Positions 1-6,062 of a DNA stretch of 7,478 bases are shown piece by piece; position 1 is the first letter of the stretch, and each line of letters opens with the position of its first letter. The translations under genes were made by a program, and so were the position numbers. Under the pieces are notes generated by a model. That model had not been told where the DNA came from and searched no databases. It saw only the letters and a list, made by a program, of their open reading frames with translations. The stretch covers positions 1 to 7,478 of the forward strand of contig JACRLA010000324.1 of assembly GCA_016215145.1 (NCBI GenBank), given 5' to 3'. This stretch comes from Chloroflexota bacterium. GTDB taxonomy: Bacteria > Chloroflexota > Anaerolineae > Anaerolineales > VGOW01.

Positions 1-37
1 AAATTTCTCACCTTAAAACGTCGGAAGGCAAACCTTT

Positions 38-787
38 ATGGACGTTCTTTCGGACGTTGAACGCCGACGACGGCGGACCTATTCAATCTTAACGGGGATC
101 ATTGTATTGACCGTGCCATGCTACTGCGCTGGATTTCTGGCGTTGATGTTTGCGCCGCCCCCAGCTACCGCGACGCCGCTGCCTCCGCCTGTCACTGCCA
201 CGCGTGCGGCAACCGCCACCTTCGCCGCCACCCCGACACTTCCACCGCCACCCTCAGCGGTAGGCGGCACGACTCTGCCTTCGACTCCGACTCAATTTAT
301 CCCGGATACTAAAACGTTCACGCCATCGCCCACGTTTACTTTGACTGCCTCGTTCACGCCTAGCCCGACTCCAACATTTACGCCGACTCTCACGCCCACC
401 TCCACCACAACGGCGGCGGCGACAACCACGCCAACTTCCAGCGTCGCGGTTGATGCAACGGTGACAAGCGCCTTCGCAACTGCCAATGCCGTTGGAACCA
501 ACGCGGCGCAGACCGCAACCGCGCAAGCAAATTCCAATGCGATCTCTACCGGAGTTGCCGCTACTTTTACTGCGGCAGCAAACCAGACTCAAACAGCAAC
601 CGCCTTCACCAAGACGCCGACTCCCACTTCAACAGCTACAGCAACAGGTGGAGCGACGGCGACACCTGTCACCCCATCGGCAACAGCGACAGGCGCAACG
701 GCAACCAGCACGGCGAATCTCACTGCTACCAAGAACGCCTGCGGCACGGCAACAGCACAAGCGGGAGGCACGCCGTCGTGTCCATGA
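38..787 (+). CDS. Membrane-anchored Thr/Pro/Ala-rich stalk protein
   Basis: I do not recognise a specific family. The 249-residue product starts with a short basic cytoplasmic tail (five consecutive Arg at about residues 9-13). One hydrophobic segment follows at about residues 16-38, containing Cys28 and Cys30. By the positive-inside rule this is an N-in anchor with the rest outside the cell. Residues 40-249 are low-complexity Thr, Pro and Ala, with many TPTPT/TATAT-like runs, a Thr/Ala/Asn-rich middle (about 145-190), and two Cys close to the C-terminus (235 and 248). Such sequence suits an extended, possibly O-glycosylated stalk or wall-spanning linker. No catalytic domain is visible. The ATG at 38 is chosen because GGAAGG (23-28) lies 9 nt upstream and the anchor begins immediately after it. 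Long antisense frames through this gene are by-products of its repetitive composition. Confidence 0.75.
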   Translation: MDVLSDVERRRRRTYSILTGIIVLTVPCYCAGFLALMFAPPPATATPLPPPVTATRAATATFAATPTLPPPPSAVGGTTLPSTPTQFIPDTKTFTPSPTFTLTASFTPSPTPTFTPTLTPTSTTTAAATTTPTSSVAVDATVTSAFATANAVGTNAAQTATAQANSNAISTGVAATFTAAANQTQTATAFTKTPTPTSTATATGGATATPVTPSATATGATATSTANLTATKNACGTATAQAGGTPSCP

Positions 788-791
788 TTTC

Positions 792-840
792 CCTTGCTTC
801 CTTCGTTTCCTTGTACAAAAGGAAATAAAGGAATTCAAGG
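792..840. repeat. Imperfect palindrome in the gap after the stalk gene
   Basis: Three paired blocks are visible: CCTT 792-795 with AAGG 837-840, TTCCTT 798-803 with AAGGAA 828-833, and TTTCCTT 806-812 with AAGGAAA 819-825. Small internal loops separate them and a 6-nt apical loop lies at 813-818. There is no T-tract after it, so it is a poor terminator. It resembles a dispersed intergenic repeat or an RNA structure near the start of the next gene. Confidence 0.6.
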
Positions 841-851
841 AACCAAAGGAA
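819..851 (+). repeat. Four AAGGAA motifs spaced exactly 9 nt; the last is the RBS
   Basis: AAGGAA occurs at 819, 828, 837 and 846, a strict 9-nt period. The fourth copy (846-851) is 7 nt upstream of the ATG at 859 and is the obvious Shine-Dalgarno site for the first M42 gene. The first three copies lie in the right arm of the palindrome at 792-840; only the last is outside it. Confidence 0.65.
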
Positions 852-858
852 AATTTTG

Positions 859-1911
859 ATGGACTTACTCTCTCACCTCAAAACGCTCGTCTCCGCACCC
901 GGACTCTCGGCGCACGAAGACCCCATTCGCAATTTGATTCGTGAAGCGTGGACGCCGTTGGCAGATGAATTCGGCGGCGACAAGCTCGGCAGCTTGTGGG
1001 CGACCAAACATGGCACGAGCAAAGCGCCGCGCAAAAAGATCATGCTCGTTTCACATATGGACGCAATCGGACTCATGGTGCGCCGTGTGCATCACGGATT
1101 TTTATACGTCACTCAAATCGGCGGTGTGGATGCGCGCGTGATGCCCGGTCAACCGGTGTTCGTGCATGGCAAAGAAACTCTGCAAGGTGTTGTCGCCTCA
1201 ACGCCGCCTCATTTACTCTCGGCAAGCGATCGTGAGAAGGCGGTGCAGCTCGACGATCTGATCATTGACGTGGGTTTGCCCGCCGAAGAAGTTTTGCGAT
1301 TAGTGAAAGTTGGCGACCTGATCTCTTACGGTCAGCCGCCATTCGAAATGCAAGGTGATCTGCTCGTCGCCAAGTCGCTCGATAATCGCGCTTCGGTTGC
1401 CGCTGTCACCGCCTGCCTTGATGCGCTGAAAGATCGTCCGCATCGTTGGGATGTGGTTGCGGTTGCCACGGCGCAAGAAGAGATCACGTACGGCGGCGCG
1501 TACGCTTCCGCTTTTGGCGTGCGACCCGATCTGGCGATTGTCATTGATGTGACTCACGGCGCGATGCCCGGCATCCCCGAACACAAAACTTCGCCGGTCG
1601 GTGAAGGTCCCACCATTGGTTGGGGTCCCAACTTGCATCCAAAAATGTTTAAGGCGTTAAGCGATCTCGCTTCGCAAAATGAAATTCCTTATCACACCGA
1701 AGTGATGCCCATGCACAGTGGCACCGATGCTTACGCCGTGCAAGTCAGCGCGGAAGGAATCGCCTGTGGATTGATCAGCATCCCGCTTCGTTATATGCAC
1801 ACGCCCGTCGAAACGGTTTCGCTCAAAGACATTCACCGTGCCGGACGTTTAATGGCGGAATATATTTTGACGTTGAACGATGAGACGTTAAATGGATTGA
1901 TGTTGGATTAA
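859..1911 (+). CDS. M42 family metallo-aminopeptidase, first of three
   Basis: Di-metal M42 aminopeptidase, expected to trim N-terminal residues from cytosolic peptides; the family forms tetrahedral dodecamers (TET/CelM/FrvX/YsdC type). The 350-residue length is normal for the family. Numbering from ATG 859, the expected residues are all present: His66 and Asp68 in SHMDAIG, Asp175 in SLDNR (bridging metal ligand), Glu207-Glu208 in AQEE (general base and metal ligand), Asp230 in VIDVTHG, and His314 in RYMHTP. The dimerisation-domain insert lies at about residues 78-160. A TTG three bases upstream is in frame, but ATG 859 fits the AAGGAA site better. The segment after the Glu pair reads ITYGGA, where both sister proteins keep a GxRGA pattern, so specificity may differ. 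No signal peptide. Exact substrate (glutamyl, leucyl or other) cannot be read from sequence. Confidence 0.93.
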   Translation: MDLLSHLKTLVSAPGLSAHEDPIRNLIREAWTPLADEFGGDKLGSLWATKHGTSKAPRKKIMLVSHMDAIGLMVRRVHHGFLYVTQIGGVDARVMPGQPVFVHGKETLQGVVASTPPHLLSASDREKAVQLDDLIIDVGLPAEEVLRLVKVGDLISYGQPPFEMQGDLLVAKSLDNRASVAAVTACLDALKDRPHRWDVVAVATAQEEITYGGAYASAFGVRPDLAIVIDVTHGAMPGIPEHKTSPVGEGPTIGWGPNLHPKMFKALSDLASQNEIPYHTEVMPMHSGTDAYAVQVSAEGIACGLISIPLRYMHTPVETVSLKDIHRAGRLMAEYILTLNDETLNGLMLD

Positions 1912-1917
1912 ACATTA

Positions 1918-2008
1918 CGTAGAGACGACCCGATGGGTCGTCTTGAGACGTTCCAACGGAACGTCTCTACGATTGATGAAGCAGAACGTCTCTACAATTG
2001 GTGAAAAC
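1918..2008. repeat. Nested palindromes plus a 25-bp tandem repeat
   Basis: Two perfect hairpins lie side by side: AGACGACCC/GGGTCGTCT (1923-1931 with 1935-1943, 3-nt loop) and GAGACGTTCC/GGAACGTCTC (1945-1954 with 1958-1967, 3-nt loop). An outer inverted repeat, CGTAGAGACG (1918-1927) and CGTCTCTACG (1962-1971), brackets both. The right side is then repeated in tandem: 1959-1983 and 1984-2008 match at 20 of 25 positions, both starting GAACGTCTCTAC. No T-run follows the stems, so this is not a typical terminator. It looks like a dispersed, REP/MITE-like palindromic element. Confidence 0.75.
2000..2004 (+). promoter_or_regulatory. Weak RBS for the second M42 gene, supplied by the repeat
   Basis: GGTGA lies 8 nt before ATG 2013. 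It falls inside the second copy of the 25-bp tandem repeat; the first copy has GATGA at the equivalent place. This supports ATG 2013 over the in-frame TTG (1998) and GTG (2001), neither of which has a site of its own. Confidence 0.4.
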
Positions 2009-2012
2009 AATT

Positions 2013-3116
2013 ATGGCAAAAAAAACCAAAGCGAAGAAAAAAACCGCCCGACCGATTAAGGTGACGCCGCCAACCGCTGCCCAAGCCGACTCGCTCGCCC
2101 TGCTCAAACAACTGTCCGAAGCGGTTGCCGTCTCCGGTGATGAAGGCGCGGTACGAAAGATCATCCGCGAGGCGGTGACGAATCTCGCCGACGAAGTGAG
2201 CGTGGATGCGATGGGCAATTTGTTTGCGATCAAACACGCCGCATCGTCGCGCGCGCCGCGCGTGTTGGTCACGGCGCATTTGGATGAGATCGGATTCATG
2301 ATCGTCGGCGAAGGCAAAGATGGGCTGCACTCGTTTGAAGCCGTCGGCGGCATTGATGATCGCATCTTGCTCGGTAAGCCGTTGTGGGTTGGCGAAAACA
2401 AAATCAACGGCGTGATCGGTTTCAAGCCGATTCACTTGGTGAAGCAAAATGAACGTTCCACCGTCGTCAAAATTGATTCGCTGAAAGTGGATGTTGGGGC
2501 GAATCGAACGGTGAAAGCGGGTGACCGCGCCACCTTTGCGACTCCGTTTGTTGATCTTGGCTTCACCGTGCGTGGCAAGGCATTGGATGATCGCGCCGGT
2601 TGCGCGGTGTTAGTCGAAATCTTGCGCGGCAAATATCCGGTGGAATTAATCGCGGCTTTCACCGTGCAAGAAGAAGTGGGTCTGCGCGGGGCGAAGGTTG
2701 CCGGATACACCGCCGAACCCGATGCGGCAATTGTTATTGATTGCACTCCGGCAAACGATCTGCCATCGCAAGATGATGAGGTTGAGAACTCTCATTACAA
2801 TACCAAGTTGGGTCACGGTCCGGCGATCTATTCGTTTGATCGCGGCACGGTGAGCGACAAACGGTTGATTAAACATTTGGCAGCCACAGCGGAATCAAAA
2901 CGAATTCCGTATCAACATCGCCAGCCGGGTGGCGGCGGCACCGACGCCGGGGCGATCCATCTCACGCGCGGCGGCGTGCCATCGGTTTCCGTTTCAGTGC
3001 CGGGGCGTTATCTTCATTCGCCTGCGGCGTTGATGAGCAAGGATGATTTTTACAATACCGCGAAATTGGTGCGGGTAGCGTTGGAGAGTTGGAGCCCGAA
3101 GGTTCTAAAGAGGTAA
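2013..3116 (+). CDS. M42 family metallo-aminopeptidase with Lys-rich N-terminal tail, second of three
   Basis: Second M42 aminopeptidase, 367 residues from ATG 2013. Active-site set: His89 and Asp91 in AHLDEIG, Asp192 in LDDRAG, Glu220-Glu221 in VQEEVGLRGA, Asp243 in VIDCTP and His335 in RYLHSP, so the enzyme should be active. A Gly-rich GGGGTDAG stretch (about 307-313) precedes the C-terminal core strand. Compared with the third copy it has about 23 extra N-terminal residues, beginning MAKKTKAKKK and then Pro/Thr/Ala-rich, which is unusual for the family and probably disordered. The role is cytosolic peptide trimming; the tail might mediate nucleic-acid or partner binding, which is inference. 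The 101-nt gap to the upstream gene is filled by a palindromic repeat without a terminator, so read-through from the first M42 gene is plausible. Confidence 0.93.
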   Translation: MAKKTKAKKKTARPIKVTPPTAAQADSLALLKQLSEAVAVSGDEGAVRKIIREAVTNLADEVSVDAMGNLFAIKHAASSRAPRVLVTAHLDEIGFMIVGEGKDGLHSFEAVGGIDDRILLGKPLWVGENKINGVIGFKPIHLVKQNERSTVVKIDSLKVDVGANRTVKAGDRATFATPFVDLGFTVRGKALDDRAGCAVLVEILRGKYPVELIAAFTVQEEVGLRGAKVAGYTAEPDAAIVIDCTPANDLPSQDDEVENSHYNTKLGHGPAIYSFDRGTVSDKRLIKHLAATAESKRIPYQHRQPGGGGTDAGAIHLTRGGVPSVSVSVPGRYLHSPAALMSKDDFYNTAKLVRVALESWSPKVLKR

Positions 3117-3117
3117 A

Positions 3118-3173
3118 TAGTAATTAGTAATTGTGCGCGCCACATTTACTAATTACCAGTTACTAATTACCAG
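3118..3173. repeat. Tandem and inverted TAATTA repeats between the second and third M42 genes
   Basis: The left side is two TAGTAAT heptamers in tandem (3118-3131). The right side is a perfect 14-bp tandem repeat, TTACTAATTACCAG (3146-3159 and 3160-3173). GTAATTAGTAA (3120-3130) is the exact reverse complement of TTACTAATTAC (3146-3156), and also of the second copy at 3160-3170, so two mutually exclusive 11-bp hairpins are possible. The loop of the first is GC-rich. No T-tract follows. It differs in sequence from the palindromes in the other gaps. Confidence 0.7.
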
Positions 3174-3179
3174 ATAACA

Positions 3180-4175
3180 ATGAAGCCACTTATTAAAAAA
3201 CTTGTCGAAAGCTACGGTCCCTCCGGACACGAAGAACAAATCCGCGAGATTATTCGCAGTGAGATTAAAGGTCTTGCCGATTACGTGACGATTGATCCGC
3301 TTGGAAATTTGATCGCGGTTTATAAAAAGAAAGCGAAGTCGGGCAAGAAGGTGATGTTGGCGGCGCATATGGATGAGATCGGGTTGATCGTCTCGCATAT
3401 TGACGCCAAAGGCTTTGCCAGTTTTGTGCCGGTGGGCGGCGTCAGACCATTGACCTGCATCGGTGGGCGTGTGCGTTTTGCCAATGATGTTATCGGCGTG
3501 ATCGGCGTGCATGAGCGCCGTGACTCGAATGGCGTGCCGACTCTGGATGATCTATTTATTGATACGGGCGCAACGAGTCCCGACACCTCGCCTGTCAAAG
3601 TGGGTGATGCCGCCGGTTTCTTCCGACCGTTAGAGGAGATCGGTGACCGCTTAGTGGCGAAGAGTATGGATGATCGAATCAGTTGCGCCGTGATGATCGA
3701 AGTGATGAGGCAACTTAAACGCACGCCGCACGAAGTTCAATTTGTCTTCACCGTGCAAGAAGAGATCGGCACGCGCGGGGCGACGACCTCTGCCTTTGGA
3801 CTCGATCCCGAAGTCGCCTTTTCGATTGATGTGACGGCGACGGGCGACACGCCGAAAGGTCATCGCATGGAAGTTGCGCTCGGAAATGGCGCGGCGATCA
3901 AAGTGCGCGATGCCGGAATGATCTCTGACCCGCGCTTGGTGACTCTGCTCGAACAACGGGCAAGCGAAGCAAAAGTTAAATCGCAACGTGAAGTGTTGCA
4001 AGGCGGCTCAACAGACGCGCGGGCGATCCAAGTGGTGCGCGCCGGGGTTCCGTCGGGATGTGTCTCTATTCCATGCCGCTACGTTCACTCGCCATCGGAG
4101 ATGGTGGATATGCGTGATGTGAATGCGGCGGTGAGTCTGTTGGTGCAAACGTTAGAGAAGCCGATTGATCTTTAA
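3180..4175 (+). CDS. M42 family metallo-aminopeptidase, third of three
   Basis: Third M42 aminopeptidase, 331 residues, the shortest and closest to a minimal family member. Conserved residues: His63 and Asp65 in AHMDEIG, Asp164 in SMDDR, Glu194-Glu195 in VQEEIGTRGA, Asp217 in SIDVT, and His303 in RYVHSP; GGSTDA (275-280) matches the usual Gly/Ser-Thr-Asp-Ala stretch. The N-terminus aligns directly with the start of the M42 core (SGHEEQIREII), so ATG 3180 is convincing. Even so, no Shine-Dalgarno-like sequence precedes it: the upstream bases are the repeated TTACTAATTACCAG units. Translation may depend on upstream ribosomes or a non-canonical start. The three copies are clearly diverged, so this is an old paralogous set or a selected mixture, not a recent duplication. 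Confidence 0.94.
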   Translation: MKPLIKKLVESYGPSGHEEQIREIIRSEIKGLADYVTIDPLGNLIAVYKKKAKSGKKVMLAAHMDEIGLIVSHIDAKGFASFVPVGGVRPLTCIGGRVRFANDVIGVIGVHERRDSNGVPTLDDLFIDTGATSPDTSPVKVGDAAGFFRPLEEIGDRLVAKSMDDRISCAVMIEVMRQLKRTPHEVQFVFTVQEEIGTRGATTSAFGLDPEVAFSIDVTATGDTPKGHRMEVALGNGAAIKVRDAGMISDPRLVTLLEQRASEAKVKSQREVLQGGSTDARAIQVVRAGVPSGCVSIPCRYVHSPSEMVDMRDVNAAVSLLVQTLEKPIDL

Positions 4176-4216
4176 ATTAAGTTGTGGATGGAAATGAGTG
4201 AAATGATTTGCGATAG

Positions 4217-4245
4217 TTGGCAAAAATGATCGCGTTCTGTTTAAG
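4217..4245 (+). promoter_or_regulatory. Candidate sigma-70-type promoter for the HNH gene
   Basis: TTGGCA (4217-4222, 5 of 6 to TTGACA) is separated by 17 nt from TTTAAG (4240-4245, 4 of 6 to TATAAT). It lies in the 127-nt gap after the M42 cluster and would give a leader of about 50 nt. This is a pattern match only. Confidence 0.35.
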
Positions 4246-4290
4246 AATTAGTTCGGCGGGTCGTTTCAATCGCTGTAGCCTGTCAATCCA

Positions 4291-4296
4291 AAGGAG
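4291..4296 (+). promoter_or_regulatory. Strong RBS of the HNH gene
   Basis: AAGGAG with a 6-nt spacer to ATG 4303. It is the clearest Shine-Dalgarno site in the window next to that at 6107, in contrast with the weak or absent sites of the second and third M42 genes. Confidence 0.7.
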
Positions 4297-4302
4297 TCTT
4301 CA

Positions 4303-5874
4303 ATGGCAGACAATCGCATTCAACTGATTGCCAAACTCCACAAAATGCAGGGGGGACTTTGTTTTATTGGCGAAGAACCACTTGACCTTGCAAAGGACAA
4401 GTTGGAGATAGACCACATTATCCCTCGCGCCAAAGGTGGCAAGGATGACGAAAACAACTATGCTGTCACTTGCGAATTTCATAACCGAAATAAATCAGAT
4501 TCCGACCTCCGTATCGCGCGTTGCATGGCACGATACGAAAAAATCAAAGACCTACACAGCGACAAAGGACCCAATCGTCCTAACCTCGGAGATTTTCTCA
4601 ACGAGATAAAGGGTGGCAAATATGAAATCACGGCGCACGCGGATACAACTACTTTTGAATACACCCTCTCGGAATTGGGAGTTGCCAAGCATGTTGTTCC
4701 CATATTTCAAGACAAATTGTCAGGGATGACCTCAGTTTATCTAGAACTTCCCGTAGAGTATGTGTTTCACGATGAGCGAATCAACCCCCGTGCTGTTGGT
4801 GCAAGACTTCGCGGACTCGTAGAAGAATTTCTTGATGGACGCCCTCAATTACATGTCGCGTTGGCATGGGGTGAAATCAAAAACGGGAAAATCAAAGCCC
4901 AAATGTTTGACGGTCAGCATAAGGCCGTATCCCAAATCCTGCTGGGTAATCGAAATATCTTGGTTCGACTTTTTTTGAATCCAGACGTCAATGTCTTATT
5001 GCAGGCTAACACAAACGCTGGTACATCTCTACGGCAAATAGCGTTTGACAAAGCAACTCAGCGTTTCTTAGGTAGCCAAATTTTCTGGGAGAAGGTAGAC
5101 GAATATCGTAAGGCTACCAGCAGGCAGGAAGACGACTTGAATTTCTCCGAACAAGATTTGCTCAGATTCTTCAAGGGCGAACATCGGGAAATCAGGCGCT
5201 ATATCGTGGACGATATGCGTATCGGGGTGATACATCATCCTCAGAATCGACTGAAAGCATATGTTGAGTTTAGCGGGCGCGGGAAGGAAAAACCGCTGTC
5301 ATACAGCACAATAGAAAAGACGTTTTTCTCAACATTCATACGCAAAGACCCGCTCGTCACCCCGATGAATCTCCGGCTTGAAATTGGCGAGAACCCAAGA
5401 GATTTAGAAAAAGAACAACTTGTAGAACTCCTGAACATCATCGCCGAAGAAATCTTTGAAGGCCAGTACGACTTCGATTTAGGCACAGACAAAATTGAAG
5501 AGAAGATTCGGAAGGGAGAAAATATCCCCGACGGACATCTTAGGGCGACACGCATATCGAGAGAAGAAGTCATTTACAACTGGCTTCGGTATGTTCACAA
5601 CTTAATCAAACGACACTATCTCATGCGCGGTGAAATCATCGAAGATGACGAACTGTTTGAGCATAAGTTTTCACCAGAGTTGTGGGGGTTGATACGAAAA
5701 CTCGTTAAGAATCTGGCGGCCCTTCCTTTGTGGGTGAATCATTCCCTATCTGCGACGGTGTTTGGGGGGAAGCAGAATTACGATTTTTGGAAAACCATAT
5801 TCGACACTGGCAAGACTCAATCAGGTCAACAGGCTCTGGCAAAGCCCTTGAATTTGGATGAGTTGATAAGTTGA
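4303..5874 (+). CDS. HNH nuclease-like domain fused to a DGQHR (DndB/ParB-like) domain
   Basis: A 523-residue two-part protein with no signal peptide or membrane segment. Residues 15-75 form an HNH-type beta-beta-alpha-metal region: Cys20, then LEIDHIIPRAKGG (Asp37-His38), Asn51-Asn52, Cys57 and HNRNK (His60, Asn61, Asn63). The usual paired Cys-x2-Cys zinc ligands are incomplete: Cys20 has Gly23 where the second Cys normally sits, and His60 takes the place of the last Cys. Residues about 130-250 contain MFDGQHKAVSQILLG (Asp203-Gly-Gln-His-Lys207), matching the DGQHR motif of DndB-like proteins, itself similar to the ParB signature. Residues 250-523 are a charged, mostly helical region I cannot assign. 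DndB proteins belong to the phosphorothioation defence setting; a defence role here is inference. No dnd, restriction or CRISPR partner is visible, and the gene is visibly more A+T-rich than its neighbours, suggesting transfer. Confidence 0.78.
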   Translation: MADNRIQLIAKLHKMQGGLCFIGEEPLDLAKDKLEIDHIIPRAKGGKDDENNYAVTCEFHNRNKSDSDLRIARCMARYEKIKDLHSDKGPNRPNLGDFLNEIKGGKYEITAHADTTTFEYTLSELGVAKHVVPIFQDKLSGMTSVYLELPVEYVFHDERINPRAVGARLRGLVEEFLDGRPQLHVALAWGEIKNGKIKAQMFDGQHKAVSQILLGNRNILVRLFLNPDVNVLLQANTNAGTSLRQIAFDKATQRFLGSQIFWEKVDEYRKATSRQEDDLNFSEQDLLRFFKGEHREIRRYIVDDMRIGVIHHPQNRLKAYVEFSGRGKEKPLSYSTIEKTFFSTFIRKDPLVTPMNLRLEIGENPRDLEKEQLVELLNIIAEEIFEGQYDFDLGTDKIEEKIRKGENIPDGHLRATRISREEVIYNWLRYVHNLIKRHYLMRGEIIEDDELFEHKFSPELWGLIRKLVKNLAALPLWVNHSLSATVFGGKQNYDFWKTIFDTGKTQSGQQALAKPLNLDELIS

Positions 5875-5925
5875 TAGAGAAAGCCAGATCCATCTAAGAG
5901 CCACAGAGAAAGAAACGATAATCAA

Positions 5926-5962
5926 AAAGACCTTGAAGGTTTCTCAAACCTTCGAGGTCTTT
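5926..5962. terminator. 17-bp-stem hairpin after the HNH gene
   Basis: AAAGACCTTGAAGGTTT (5926-5942) pairs with 5946-5962 over 17 bp with a single G-U pair and a CTC loop. On the plus strand the tail is GCATTTTAG, a short T-run; on the minus strand the stem ends in TTT followed by TT, so it could terminate both ways. It lies about 50 nt after the HNH stop codon. The near-perfect length is also typical of a dispersed palindromic repeat used as a terminator. Confidence 0.6.
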
Positions 5963-6021
5963 GCATTTTAGAAAGTTTTGGGTTTTAGAGATTAGGATTC
6001 TATGAGACCCACTCATCATTA

Positions 6022-6050
6022 TTGATTTTCTCAAAACGATGGACTATCAT
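6022..6050 (+). promoter_or_regulatory. Candidate sigma-70-type promoter for the papain-like gene
   Basis: TTGATT (6022-6027) and TATCAT (6045-6050, 5 of 6 to TATAAT) are separated by exactly 17 nt. Transcription would start near 6057, just before the hairpin at 6063, leaving a leader of about 60 nt before the start codon. The good spacing and the position after a terminator-like hairpin support it. Confidence 0.5.
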
Positions 6051-6062
6051 GTAGATGAGGAG

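Noticed and set aside
254..771. Several long minus-strand open frames opposite the stalk gene.
   Set aside because: They arise from the repetitive GC-rich Thr/Pro/Ala codons on the plus strand; their translations are low-complexity Val/Ala or Arg/Gly runs with no RBS or domain.
1923..1967. Intrinsic terminator between the first and second M42 genes.
   Set aside because: The hairpins are strong but no T-tract follows either stem on the plus strand, so they fit a palindromic repeat better.
1992..2447. Minus-strand frames of about 150 codons overlapping the second M42 gene.
   Set aside because: They are shadows of a gene with a full set of conserved M42 motifs; they have no recognisable domains of their own.
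4259..4282. GTCGTTTCAATCGC resembles the end of some CRISPR repeats.
   Set aside because: It occurs once, with no second copy, spacer pattern or cas gene in the window.
5875..5925. Small RNA or tRNA gene after the HNH gene.
   Set aside because: No tRNA-like arms or conserved T-loop sequence can be found; only the hairpin beginning at 5926 has clear structure.
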